Part shown: one piece after another, positions 15,901-24,435 of the stretch
Layout of the letters: each line of letters starts with the position of its first letter
Position numbering within the stretch: the stretch's first letter is position 1
Origin: CAYJLF01 sp964371055
GTDB lineage: Bacteria; Eisenbacteria; RBG-16-71-46; CAIMUX01
DNA length: 64,000 nucleotides
Assembly (NCBI GenBank): GCA_964371055.1
Contig: CAYJLF010000004.1
Span: forward strand, 1 to 64,000
Direction of reading: 5' to 3'
Notes under the pieces: model-generated
Seen by the model: the letters and a program-made list of their open reading frames with translations, nothing else
The model's database searches: none
Told to the model about the DNA's origin: nothing
Translations under genes and position numbers: made by a program

Positions 15901-18147
15901 GGGAAGGGGAGTCGGCGGCGCGTCCGGCGGCGCGAATCCCGCGGCCCAGTCCGCCTCCGTGCCGATGGCCCGGCCCGGCAAGGCCCGGATCAGATACGAC
16001 AGCGCGGTCCCGCTCGATCCGTCGTCGCCGGGCGCGGTCCAGGCCAGTTCGATCCACCTCTCGCCGCGGTCATGCAGCCGGAGATCGGCGATCGCGGCGG
16101 GCGGCGTCGTGTCGGACGGCGGCGGTGGTGGCGACAGGGTCGAGACCGAGAAGGGGTTGGAGAGGGGTCCGAGATTCCCGGCCGCGTCCACGGCGCGGAC
16201 CGCCACACCGTAGGTGACGCCGGGCTGCAGGGCGTAGAGCCTGAACTCCTCCGGCGTGCCGGGATTCCCCGGCGCCGGGATCGAGCCGGAGGCCGGGGTC
16301 GCGGCGGACCACTCGCTCTCGCTCGTGATCGCTCCCCCCAGGCGATAGCGGATCCGGTAGGCGGTCGCACGCCCGGGCGGGCTTTCCTCCGCCGGCGCAG
16401 TCCAGGCCAGGTCGATCCAGCTCTGGCCGCGAGCGGTGGAGCGGACATCGGAGATGGCCGCGGGCGGACTCAGGTCCTGCACCCCCGTAGAGGTGGTGGC
16501 CACGGCCACGTTGCTGGTCCCCGGTTCCAGGCGGCCGTAGACGCGATGCTTCAGGGCGAAGTGGTAGGTCGTGTTCGCCGCGAGGCCGGTCACGACGATC
16601 GAGACGCCCGCCCCCGGGGCCGCCGTAATCGGGTTTCCGCTCCACGCCGTCGCGTTGTTCCAGTTCGCGGCCGAGATGGGGAAGGGGGCGTAGCGCAGCT
16701 CGGCCCAGTCGATCGGCGACCAGGTCTGGTCGGGCGCGGTCCAGGCGACGCGCACGCGGTCGGATCCCTCGGTCGACGCCGTGAGGTTGCTCACCGTCTG
16801 CCAGAATCCGAAGCGGCTGTCGCGCGCCGGGACGCTGTTGACGGCGCGGGGGTGTGGGTTCACCTCGACGAAGCCGCGGCTGAAGATCCGGGTGTAGAGG
16901 GTGTCGGGCGGGCTGCCGGTGTAGGTGTCGCGCCCGTAGGGTCCGAGCGGTTGGCCGAAGTCCCACTCGAACTCCGGCTGCCACCAGAGGCCGCACTCAT
17001 CCGGCGTGTAGTTGAAGAAGCCGTCTCCGAGCAGCGACGTGCCGAGTCCCCACCGCTTGACCCGAGCCTGCTCCGCGACCGGGGCGTTGGGAGCCGGGAT
17101 CACCTGCAGCAGCGTGTGATCCCATCCCTCGATCTCATCGGTTCCGTGATACCCGACCATGTCCTCGGCCCACCGATAGCCCGGTCCGAGCATTTCGGTG
17201 TGGTCGTAGCTCATCACGCCGTAGAAACCTTCCCACCAGTCGACCCAGGGATTCCAGAGGTAGCTGCACCAGCGCTCGATTTTGATCCCCGTCACCTCGG
17301 TCCGCCATTCCGGCATCATCCGCTTCGTGGCCGTGTTGAGGATGACGAGGACACCCTCGTTCTGCAGGCGCGCCACCTCCTCGCCGAAGAGTTCGTTCAT
17401 CTCCCGGTAGAGAATCGAGAGGGAGTCGGCGTCGCCGCCAGATTCGCACGAGTGGTAGACCCCTTCGGCGATCCCATCCCGGTCGGGGTCGGCCTGGGCA
17501 TAGGTCTGCCAGCCGAACGAGCCGACGCAGTCGACGAGGATCTCCAGATCGAGGCCGTTGTAGGCGGCACTCCCCGGTCCCCACTTGGGCCAGATCGTGC
17601 CGCTCGTGATGAGGCGCGGCATGACGACCTGGACCAGCCACTCGACGTAGTTGAGCCCCTTGGACGATCCGTAGGTTCCCTTCGGGCAGTAGCGGGTCCA
17701 GTTCGCCGCGTAGCCGTCGGCTTCGGGGATCCGGTTGCCGTGGATGTCCCGCAGGTACCAGTCGTTCTGCTTCGCGTAGAAGAGACAGAGCTTGCCGATG
17801 CTCCACGTCGTGTCGGGGTACCACCACGTGGCGTTCTCGTTCCACTTCACGATGTTCTGGGGCATCCAGTTGTAGAAGAGTTCCACGTCGGGGTTGCGTT
17901 GGCGGACCGCCGACACGGTGTGCGGGCTGTCGCGCAGGAGAACGAGGTCGAACCACGCCAGGGTGTCGAGTTGGGCGGGGGTCATCGTCCCGACGCTGCA
18001 GACGTACTGCGCGATCCGGGGATAGTTCTCCACGCCGCGGGTAGCCCCGGCCGGCCCTGCGAGCCCCGCGAGGGCGGCCGCGCCGAGGAGTAGAAGGGCC
18101 GCCCCGGTGAGTCCGGAACGGCCGGTGGAGGAAGGGAGAGAACGCAC
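12976..18147 (-). CDS. Secreted glycoside-hydrolase-like protein with ten FN3 domains and FlgD-like C-terminus
   Basis: About 1723 residues. A signal peptide ends near AGPAGA (residue 35). Residues 36 to about 445 form a Trp/Tyr-rich domain beginning NYPRIAQYVCSVGTMTPAQL; it resembles putative glycoside hydrolases of the GHL15 type, though I am not certain of the family. About ten fibronectin type III modules follow (roughly 450-1620), separated by Pro-rich linkers such as SPPPPPSDTTPP. The last 95 residues form a FlgD-like Ig domain with VLRLEILALDGGRVARLFEA and a final GLHYLLCTGGGRRLLRPIYL, the type used as sorting signals in FCB bacteria. The start chosen is GTG 18147 because it gives a compact signal peptide; ATG 18228 is in frame upstream. 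The likely role is extracellular polysaccharide binding or degradation. Confidence 0.8.
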   Translation of the reverse strand: MRSLPSSTGRSGLTGAALLLLGAAALAGLAGPAGATRGVENYPRIAQYVCSVGTMTPAQLDTLAWFDLVLLRDSPHTVSAVRQRNPDVELFYNWMPQNIVKWNENATWWYPDTTWSIGKLCLFYAKQNDWYLRDIHGNRIPEADGYAANWTRYCPKGTYGSSKGLNYVEWLVQVVMPRLITSGTIWPKWGPGSAAYNGLDLEILVDCVGSFGWQTYAQADPDRDGIAEGVYHSCESGGDADSLSILYREMNELFGEEVARLQNEGVLVILNTATKRMMPEWRTEVTGIKIERWCSYLWNPWVDWWEGFYGVMSYDHTEMLGPGYRWAEDMVGYHGTDEIEGWDHTLLQVIPAPNAPVAEQARVKRWGLGTSLLGDGFFNYTPDECGLWWQPEFEWDFGQPLGPYGRDTYTGSPPDTLYTRIFSRGFVEVNPHPRAVNSVPARDSRFGFWQTVSNLTASTEGSDRVRVAWTAPDQTWSPIDWAELRYAPFPISAANWNNATAWSGNPITAAPGAGVSIVVTGLAANTTYHFALKHRVYGRLEPGTSNVAVATTSTGVQDLSPPAAISDVRSTARGQSWIDLAWTAPAEESPPGRATAYRIRYRLGGAITSESEWSAATPASGSIPAPGNPGTPEEFRLYALQPGVTYGVAVRAVDAAGNLGPLSNPFSVSTLSPPPPPSDTTPPAAIADLRLHDRGERWIELAWTAPGDDGSSGTALSYLIRALPGRAIGTEADWAAGFAPPDAPPTPLPAGQTQFFRFEGLPADSLHGFCVRARDDAGLTGGLSNPFTARTNAPYVPPPPPPQRPPAPVDDLMVTAVDSTQATLVWTAPDDGEGGSCTQYRLAVLAGDSLLSVADLARCSIRILPSPPAAPGSIETWTLLDLEPATLYGAAVFGFDAAMVAGEMGPAVHFHTLSPPEDPPPLPVDPDTLAPEAITDLRVLEAGEDWIVLAWTAPPDRYEEIATRADADPRVERYQVRRLAEEAIDHESRWEAAIEIDATTVIPSEPGKTDTLRVVALAFGQHGFAVRAEDDSGNLAPLSNPLLAETASPPPPPPDMTPPSPAADLRLLWARPHDVEIAWSLEAGGDPTDLARWRVGVLTDLAIAGEEAWSRSDTTREVEVAPDGAEGPWSLVVLGLEAQRTYGIAVRAVDPAGHRSVLPLTPLVVETPAEPDTLPPQRITDLGRLAAGPDWVDLEWTAPADSTTGVAVTGYAVAHLEGRLILSAEDWSRAAVDTAAIAFPVPPGEVEATRVHDLAPSTPYGFAVRARDAAGLFGPISNSILLTTEPLAPPPDPPDTTDTPDPPPAAVAGLLVSDRGDTWARLEWVATGEDSLEGVATIYDLRMSFDAPISDEALWEASTPIPAEVTPRPAGETMSARWDGLVPASEGWLAVRASDAAGQWSPLAASVRLEPFVSDPPPPAQDPPAVTVLEVLAAGTNSVTMRLEHPAVPADAPVPARYETRLSRAAIADSNWNLATEVESPEPGAPGDSVEWVIEDLQQATDYHLAVRSVAADGRVSPLSPLRSFRTDTEDLAPPDPPANLAASWSQDGSRLELRWEPSADPRVSGYRLYAQGAPGGWFRLTETLIPTAVWELDRPDPATVRRVSVRAETRGGAESQLSAPLELYAETWEVEGPFPHPVADGCRFRVTVPADFPPQAVLRLEILALDGGRVARLFEAAVRPGTVIEASWDRRNSAGGLAGPGLHYLLCTGGGRRLLRPIYLSP

Positions 18148-18465
18148 GAAGGGACACCTGAAAGAGGAGTGCCATGAGGAGACCGGCGGCCGGGAAGCGA
18201 TAAATCGTCTAAGCCGTTGGCCGTTCATGCGGCCGGCCCTTGCGGTCCGCGGTCGGGGCTGGAACCGGGTCGCATCCTGCCGGTAGCAGTGCATCGTGCA
18301 CGCCTGGAACCGCGAATTCCGGTGCGTGGCGCCGGGCTCGCCGGGTGAGCCGCAAACGGGGATGCAATCGGGAGACAGGCCGGGTAGTCTGAAGCCCCGC
18401 GCGAGGCGGGGAGGCGGCCGGCGTCGCGGGGTGGGCCCGGGACGGCGGGCCGGGGGAAGGTCACG
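18148..18465. other. Divergent intergenic region between the FN3 protein and htrA
   Basis: I see no gene in these 318 bases. They must hold promoters for both flanking genes. Visible structures are a small palindrome GTGCATCGTGCAC (18289-18301) and a hairpin CCCCGC/GCGGGG (18395-18411) about 55 bases before the htrA start. The sequence TTAGACGATTTATC on the minus strand near 18195-18212 is an AT-rich spot that could be part of the FN3-gene promoter. No clear -35/-10 pair was found by eye. Confidence 0.5.
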
Positions 18466-19803
18466 ATGCTTGGCCCAGACCGGGGCGGCCGGGGCGGATA
18501 CCGACTCTCTTCGGCGGCCCTGTTCGTCCTTCTGTTTTTGGTGGGAGCCCTCGCGGGCTCGCTCTTCTTTGCGCTCACCCGGCGGGCCGCGTCCCCCGCC
18601 GGTCCGGCCGCCGTATCGGGAGAAGCGCGCGACGCCTCGGGTGAGACGATCCGGCCGGTTCGCTACGACGGGGGGGCCGAAGCGGGCCATCGCGCCGAGG
18701 GGTCGGACGGGGCTGGGACGGCAGAGCGAGAGTCCGCGGGCGATGCGACGGCCAGGATCGCCGCGGCCGACCTCGACCAGAACCGGCGGAACGCGATCAC
18801 CATGGCGGCCGAGAACGCCGGGCGGGCGGTCGTCACGGTCGGCGTCATCAAGACGAGGCTGGTGCGCGGGGCGCCGAGGGTCGCCGATCCCTTTGATCTC
18901 TTCTTCCACCGGTACCTTCCCGGGGTGGTCTACGAACAGAAGATCCCGGGCATCGGCAGTGGGATCATCGTCGATCCCGAAGGAATCGTCCTCACCAACG
19001 AGCATGTGGTGCGCGATGCCACCGAAATCCAGATCATCCTCGCGGACGGCCGCACGCTGAACGCCGAACTGATCGGGGCCGATCCGAATCTCGACCTGGC
19101 GGTGCTCCGGGTCCGGGCCGAAAACCTTCCCTCGGCCGAGCTGGGCGACTCGGATGACCTCGTGGTCGGCGAGTGGGCGATCGCGATCGGCAATCCCTTC
19201 GGCTTCTACCTCAACGATCACCAACCGACCGTGACCGTCGGCGTGATCTCCGCGCTGCACCGCGACGTCAAGGGGGATGAGACGGCCCAGGCGATCTACA
19301 AGGACATGATCCAGACCGATGCCGCGATCAATCCAGGGAACTCGGGAGGCGCGCTGGTCAACGCGCTCGGCCAGGTGATCGGCATCAACACCTTCATCTT
19401 CACGCAAGGGGGAGGCTCGCTCGGCATCGGCTTTGCAATGCCGATCAACGCCGCCGTCCGCACGGCGCGCGAGATCATCCAGTACGGACACACGCGACCG
19501 GTCTGGATCGGCATCTACGCGCAGCCGATCTCGCCGTGGGCGGCCCGCCGCCTCGGCCGGGAGTCGACCGAGGGACTGCTCGCCTCGCGCGTCGAGGCCG
19601 GTTCGCCGGCCGAGCGGGCCGGGATGCGCGAGATGGACATCATCCTGGAAATCAACGGCCGGCCGGTCTCCACGCCGCAGCAGGCGATGCGCACCATCTT
19701 CGGCGCGCAGATCGGCGACCGGATCGCCTTCACCGTCGAACGCCAGGGACGGCGTCTCACGATTCCGGTGCGGATCGAGGCTGCGCCGGAGACGGGTGGC
19801 TGA
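18466..19803 (+). CDS. HtrA/Deg-family periplasmic serine protease
   Basis: The 445-residue S1C protease is anchored by one N-terminal membrane helix (LSSAALFVLLFLVGALAGSL). After a Gly/Ala/Glu-rich linker, the trypsin-like domain shows the triad H180 (LTNEHVV), D210 (LDLAVLRV) and S293 (GNSGGALVN). A single PDZ domain (about 360-440) carries SPAERAGMREMDIILEINGR. One PDZ plus an N-terminal anchor is the DegS-like or HtrA2-like layout; DegP has two PDZs. It probably degrades or senses misfolded envelope proteins, which fits the outer-membrane genes downstream. GGGGGAAGG precedes the ATG. purB follows after 21 bases. Confidence 0.9.
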   Translation: MLGPDRGGRGGYRLSSAALFVLLFLVGALAGSLFFALTRRAASPAGPAAVSGEARDASGETIRPVRYDGGAEAGHRAEGSDGAGTAERESAGDATARIAAADLDQNRRNAITMAAENAGRAVVTVGVIKTRLVRGAPRVADPFDLFFHRYLPGVVYEQKIPGIGSGIIVDPEGIVLTNEHVVRDATEIQIILADGRTLNAELIGADPNLDLAVLRVRAENLPSAELGDSDDLVVGEWAIAIGNPFGFYLNDHQPTVTVGVISALHRDVKGDETAQAIYKDMIQTDAAINPGNSGGALVNALGQVIGINTFIFTQGGGSLGIGFAMPINAAVRTAREIIQYGHTRPVWIGIYAQPISPWAARRLGRESTEGLLASRVEAGSPAERAGMREMDIILEINGRPVSTPQQAMRTIFGAQIGDRIAFTVERQGRRLTIPVRIEAAPETGG

Positions 19804-19824
19804 GAGGTTGGCAGGGAGGTCGAC

Positions 19825-21162
19825 TTGATCCGACGGTACACGCGGCCGGTCCTGGGCGCCTTGTTCGCCGAGGAGTCCCGGTTCGGCGTCTGGCTGGAAG
19901 TGGAGCTGGCGCACCTGGAGACGCTGGAGGAGGCCGGGATCGCGCCGGCGGGAACGGCGGCCGCCGCGCGGCGGAACGCGCGGTTCACGGTGGCGCGCAT
20001 CGATGAGCTCGAGGCGACCCTGAACCACGACGTCGTCGCCTTCCTGACCGCCGTCGGGGAACACCTCGGCGAGGAAAAGGCCTGGCTGCACTGGGGCATG
20101 ACGTCGTCCGACCTCACCGACACGGCGCAGGCCGTCATCCTGACGCGCGCCTGGGCGCCGCTTCGCGAGACGCTCGACGCCGTCGGTGCGCGTCTTCGCC
20201 GGCTCTCCGTGGAACACCGCGAGACCGTCTGCGTCGGCCGTACCCACGGTGTCCATGCCGAGCCGACCAGCTTCGGCCTCAAGCTCCTGGGATGGTACGC
20301 GGAACTCGGACGCCAGCGGGCGAGACTCGGGCGTGCCTTCGCCGGGATCGCCTTCGGCAAGATCTCCGGCGCCGTCGGCACGGCCGCCCATCTCTCTCCG
20401 GTCCTCGAGGAACGGACGCTGGCGCGGCTGGGGCTTTCCGCCGAACCGGCTGCGACCCAGGTCGTGCCCCGGGATCGCCACGCGGAACTCCTCTCCGCCC
20501 TGGCGGGAGTGGGGGCGACGCTGGAGCGGTTCGCGGTCGAGATCCGCCACCTGCAACGGACCGAGGTCCGCGAGGCGGAAGAGCCGTTCGGTCGGGGACA
20601 GAAGGGATCCTCCGCCATGCCGCACAAGCGCAACCCGATCCTCTGCGAGCGGATCACGGGGCTGGCGCGGGTGCTGCGCGCGAACGCGCACGCGGCGTTC
20701 GAGAACGTCGCGCTCTGGCACGAGCGGGACATCAGCCACAGCTCGGTGGAACGGATCATCCTCCCCGACGCGCTCATCCTGGCCGACTACGTGCTCGACC
20801 GCTTCCGCTTCGTGCTGGAAGGACTCAGGATTTTCCCGGAGCGGATGCGGGCCAACCTCGAGTCGACCGGCGGTCTCGTCTACTCGCAGCGCGTGCTCCT
20901 CGAGCTGACGACCGCGCTCGGAAACCGCGAGGATGCGTACCGGATCGTGCAGTCGTGCGCGATGGCGACCTGGGAGGAGGGCGGGTCGTTCCGCGAACGC
21001 CTCGCCGGCCACCCGGAACTGGCGGGCCGTCTCGACCCGGCGATGCTCGACCGGCTCTTCGAGCCGGCGCACTACCTCCGGAACCTCGATCGGATCTACG
21101 AGAGAACCTTAGAACAGGTCTGGGAGGCGGGCGAGGTTCCGCCGGGGAGCGCACCCGCATGA
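19825..21162 (+). CDS. purB: Adenylosuccinate lyase
   Basis: This enzyme cleaves SAICAR to AICAR and adenylosuccinate to AMP, both with loss of fumarate. It has 445 residues of the fumarase/aspartase superfamily. GRTHGVHAEPTSFG holds the catalytic His region and GSSAMPHKRNP is the family signature loop. The start is TTG 19825, supported by AGGGAGG five bases upstream and by similarity from the first residue (RRYTRPVLGALFAEE). The stop overlaps purL as ATGA, linking it to the rest of the purine block. Confidence 0.95.
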   Translation: MIRRYTRPVLGALFAEESRFGVWLEVELAHLETLEEAGIAPAGTAAAARRNARFTVARIDELEATLNHDVVAFLTAVGEHLGEEKAWLHWGMTSSDLTDTAQAVILTRAWAPLRETLDAVGARLRRLSVEHRETVCVGRTHGVHAEPTSFGLKLLGWYAELGRQRARLGRAFAGIAFGKISGAVGTAAHLSPVLEERTLARLGLSAEPAATQVVPRDRHAELLSALAGVGATLERFAVEIRHLQRTEVREAEEPFGRGQKGSSAMPHKRNPILCERITGLARVLRANAHAAFENVALWHERDISHSSVERIILPDALILADYVLDRFRFVLEGLRIFPERMRANLESTGGLVYSQRVLLELTTALGNREDAYRIVQSCAMATWEEGGSFRERLAGHPELAGRLDPAMLDRLFEPAHYLRNLDRIYERTLEQVWEAGEVPPGSAPA

Positions 21163-23594
21163 ACGCAGAGCAGGGGATGAGCGATCGGATCGAACGTCTG
21201 CCGGTGCAGGGCCGCGGCGAGGACGAGATTCGGGCCGCGGCAGGAGGGCGCGGGCTGCGCCTCCCCGCGGAGGAGTGGCTCGACCTGGCGACCAGGCTCG
21301 GACGGGATCCGTCGATCCCCGAGGCGTTCCTCTTCGACGTCGCCCTGAGCGAGCACTGCTCCTACAAGAGCAGCCGGCGCTTTTTGAAGCGGTACCTGCC
21401 GCCGCTCTCGAAGCAGGTCCTCCTGGGGCCGGGCGAGGACGCCGGGATCGTCAGCCTGGGCGTGCACGGAGGAGAGGAGTGGGGCCTTGTCGTCGCGCAC
21501 GAGAGTCACAACCATCCGTCCCAGGTCCTGCCGGTGGAGGGCGCGGCCACCGGCATCGGCGGCATCGTGCGAGACGTCTACTGCATGGGCGCGGACGTGA
21601 TCGGCGTGCTCGACGGCCTCCGCTTCGGCCACCCCGAGGGGACCGAGGGCGCGCGCTCCCGCGCGATCGCCCGCGGTGTCATCCAGGGCATCAGCGAGTA
21701 CGGCAACGCGCTCGGGGTGCCGAACCTGGGCGGCGACACCTGGTTCCACCCCGGTTTCGACGACAACTGCCTCGTGAATGTGGTCGCGCTGGGCGTGTTG
21801 CCGGTGCGCCGCATCGTCCGCAGCCGGGTGCCGGCGGAGGTGGCCGAGGCGCGATTCGTCCTCGTGCTGGTGGGCAAGCCGACCGATGACACCGGCCTGG
21901 GCGGCGCCTCCTTCGCCTCCCAGATCCTGGATGACGCCGAAGCGGGCGGCAACCGCGGCGCGGTGCAGATCCACGACCCGTTCCTGAAGCGCGTCCTCGC
22001 CGAGGCGACGCTCGAGGCGTGGGACTGGCTGGAGCGGGAAGGGATCCCGGTGGGCTGCAAGGATCTCGGCGCGGCCGGTCTCGGTGGAGCTTCGAGTGAG
22101 CTGGTCATCGCGGCGGGGCGCGGAGCCGAGATCGATCTCTCGCGGGTGCCGCTCGGCCTCGCCGGACTGCAGCCGGAGCAGATCCTCTGCGCGGAGACGC
22201 AGGAGCGCTTCGTCTGGGCCGTTCCGGAAGAGCGCGCGGAGGAGCTCTGCGAGCTCTTCAACCGTGACTTCGAACTGGGGAGGTGCTATCCCGGCGCGGC
22301 GGCCCGCGTGATCGGTCGGGTGCTCGCGGAGCCGGTCTACCGTTGCCTCTGGGAGGGGCAGGTCGTGGTCGAGCTTCCGACCCGGATCCTGGAGGAACCC
22401 CCCGCGCTCAACCGGCCCACCGCGCCGCGGCCCTCCCCGGCGCCGGTGGCCGATCCACCCGATCCCGGCGCCGAGGTGCAAGCCTGGGCGATCGACCTGC
22501 TGTCGAGCTGGGATGCCGGCGCGCGCGCGCCGGTCTACCGGTTCTATGATCAGGAGGTGCGAGGCGAGGCGTTTCTGCGTCCGGGCGAAGCGGGGGCGGG
22601 CGTCTGCCGCCCGGTGCCCGACTCGCCGCTCGGCGTGGCGGTTAGCCTGGACGGAAATCCGCACTACGGCGTGCTCGATCCCTACTGGGCCGGGGCGCTG
22701 GCTGTGCTCGAGTCGGCGCGTAATGTCATCGCGACGGGGGCGCGTCCGGTCTGCCTGACCGATTGCCTCAACTTCGGCTCGCCCGAGGACCCGGTCTGTC
22801 TCGGCGACTTCGAGCAGTCCCTGCGAGGCATGCATGATGCCTGCCTCGCGCTGGCCGAGTGTGATCCGGACCGCCAGCCGCTGCCGATCGTCTCGGGCAA
22901 CGTCTCTTTCTACAACCAGTCGGCGGCGGGGAAGGCGATCCCGCCGTCGCCGATCGTCTGCTGCTTCGGGATCCTCGACGACTACGGCCTGGCCGTGACC
23001 TCGCGGGTGAAGCGCGCGGGAGACCTGATCCTCTTGACCGGACGGCGCGAGCGGGAGTGGGGCGCGCCGGGGGGGGGACCGGGAGGGCGGGTGCCCTGCC
23101 CCGATCTGGCCGCGCAGGCGCGCGAGTTGCGCGCGGGGTTGCAGCTCGTCGATGAAGGGAACGTGGGCGCCGCGCACGACGTCGCGGACGGCGGCCTCCT
23201 GCGGGCGCTCTGGGAGATGATCGCGCTCGAGGACGCGCCGGGCGCGCTGGGGGTCGAGATCGACCTCGAGGCCCTCGCCGCGATCGCCGCCGGCCCGATG
23301 CCGCCGCACGAGCTTCTGCTGAGCGAGTCGCCGGGATTCATCTTCGAAGTCGATCCCGGACGCGCGCCGATCCTGACGTCGTTTTTGCGGGCGGCGGGGA
23401 TACCCTGCGGGCTGATCGGCCGCGTCGTCGCGGAACCGGCGCTGCGTGTCGGGCGCGAGGGAACGTGGTGGCTCGATCTCCCGATCGAGGAGACGCACCG
23501 CGTCTGGCGGGAGCGGATGCGCGCCGTGACGCACTCGGCTCCAGCGTCGGGTCCGAATCGGGACGGTCTCCACGACGATGAAGGGGGGATCTGA
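21159..23594 (+). CDS. purL: Phosphoribosylformylglycinamidine synthase, large subunit (small-type PurL)
   Basis: PurL makes FGAM from FGAR, ATP and ammonia. At 811 residues this is the short type that works with separate PurQ and PurS, not the 1300-residue PurLQ fusion. Landmarks are SEHCSYKSSRRFLKRY, HESHNHPSQVLPVEGAATG, GGDTWFHPGF and the second-half segments LTDCLNFGSPEDP and SGNVSFYNQS. It is somewhat longer than the roughly 740 residues of the Bacillus enzyme. ATG 21159 overlaps the purB stop; ATG 21177 is a possible alternative. purQ starts two bases after the stop. Confidence 0.94.
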   Translation: MNAEQGMSDRIERLPVQGRGEDEIRAAAGGRGLRLPAEEWLDLATRLGRDPSIPEAFLFDVALSEHCSYKSSRRFLKRYLPPLSKQVLLGPGEDAGIVSLGVHGGEEWGLVVAHESHNHPSQVLPVEGAATGIGGIVRDVYCMGADVIGVLDGLRFGHPEGTEGARSRAIARGVIQGISEYGNALGVPNLGGDTWFHPGFDDNCLVNVVALGVLPVRRIVRSRVPAEVAEARFVLVLVGKPTDDTGLGGASFASQILDDAEAGGNRGAVQIHDPFLKRVLAEATLEAWDWLEREGIPVGCKDLGAAGLGGASSELVIAAGRGAEIDLSRVPLGLAGLQPEQILCAETQERFVWAVPEERAEELCELFNRDFELGRCYPGAAARVIGRVLAEPVYRCLWEGQVVVELPTRILEEPPALNRPTAPRPSPAPVADPPDPGAEVQAWAIDLLSSWDAGARAPVYRFYDQEVRGEAFLRPGEAGAGVCRPVPDSPLGVAVSLDGNPHYGVLDPYWAGALAVLESARNVIATGARPVCLTDCLNFGSPEDPVCLGDFEQSLRGMHDACLALAECDPDRQPLPIVSGNVSFYNQSAAGKAIPPSPIVCCFGILDDYGLAVTSRVKRAGDLILLTGRREREWGAPGGGPGGRVPCPDLAAQARELRAGLQLVDEGNVGAAHDVADGGLLRALWEMIALEDAPGALGVEIDLEALAAIAAGPMPPHELLLSESPGFIFEVDPGRAPILTSFLRAAGIPCGLIGRVVAEPALRVGREGTWWLDLPIEETHRVWRERMRAVTHSAPASGPNRDGLHDDEGGI

Positions 23595-23595
23595 C

Positions 23596-24435
23596 ATGCC
23601 GGCGCACGTCGCGGTCCTCCGTTTTCCCGGCAGCAACTGCGAGCGGGAGAGCCTGCTCGCGATCGAGCGGGTCGGTCTGGAGGGGCGCATCGTCCGATGG
23701 AACGAGCCGGCGGAGCGCCTCCTCGCGTTCGATGCGTACGTGCTTCCGGGCGGGTTCAGCTACCAGGATCGCATCCGGGCGGGAGCGGTCGCCGCCCGTC
23801 TGCCTCTGCTCGAGGCGGTCACGCGACGCGCGCGCGAGGGGGCGCCCCTGCTCGGCATCTGCAACGGCGCGCAGATCCTGGTCGAAGCGGGGCTCGTCCC
23901 GGGTCCGGTCGCAGGGCTGGAGTCCGATCCCGGGGCGGTGCGCCTCGCGCTCGCTCCCAACCGGATCCGGGGACGGGACGGGTACTACACCCGCTGGGTC
24001 TTCCTGGCTCCGGGGGACGGCGCGGAGGAATGCCTCTTCACCCGCGGTCTCGACCGTCCGGTGCCGATGCCGATGGCGCATGGAGAGGGACGGTTCATCA
24101 CCGCCGATCCGGAGCTGAGGGCCGGCTTCTCGCGGCAGGTCGCGCTGCGCTACAGCCGCGACGACGGCGGGCCCGCGGGCGGATTTCCGCACAATCCCAA
24201 CGGGAGTCTCGCCGACGCCGCGGGGGTCATCGGGGGTGAGGGCAACATCCTCGCGCTGATGCCGCATCCCGAGCGGGCGCAGATTCTGGCCCAGGTGCCC
24301 GATCACCTGTCCGGACCGTGGGGCGAGAGGCGGCGCGCCGGATCCTCCGCCGATCTGCTCGATCGGGACGGTCCGGGACTCGTGCTGTTCCGCAATCTTG
24401 CCCGCGCCCTGGGCGCTGGAGGGCGTCACGCATGA
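23596..24435 (+). CDS. purQ: Phosphoribosylformylglycinamidine synthase, glutaminase subunit
   Basis: This class I glutamine amidotransferase delivers ammonia to PurL. The nucleophilic Cys lies in LGICNGAQIL, and the His-Glu pair lies in LMPHPERAQI. RFPGSNCERE and YVLPGGFSYQDRIRAGAVAA are PurQ signatures. At 279 residues it is longer than the roughly 225-residue Bacillus form. ATG 23596 was chosen over ATG 23578 because GGGGGG lies seven bases upstream and it avoids overlap with purL. The next ORF overlaps by ATGA. Confidence 0.94.
   Translation: MPAHVAVLRFPGSNCERESLLAIERVGLEGRIVRWNEPAERLLAFDAYVLPGGFSYQDRIRAGAVAARLPLLEAVTRRAREGAPLLGICNGAQILVEAGLVPGPVAGLESDPGAVRLALAPNRIRGRDGYYTRWVFLAPGDGAEECLFTRGLDRPVPMPMAHGEGRFITADPELRAGFSRQVALRYSRDDGGPAGGFPHNPNGSLADAAGVIGGEGNILALMPHPERAQILAQVPDHLSGPWGERRRAGSSADLLDRDGPGLVLFRNLARALGAGGRHA

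Noticed and set aside
18229..21072. Minus-strand reading frame continuous with the FN3 gene, open for a further 2.8 kb
   Set aside because: It lies antisense to htrA and purB, whose proteins are clearly real. Its translation is Arg/Asp/Gly-rich without domains. High GC removes stop codons from antisense frames.
21096..23690. Long minus-strand frame opposite purL
   Set aside because: It mirrors the purL coding sequence and lacks any recognisable domain or ribosome-binding site.
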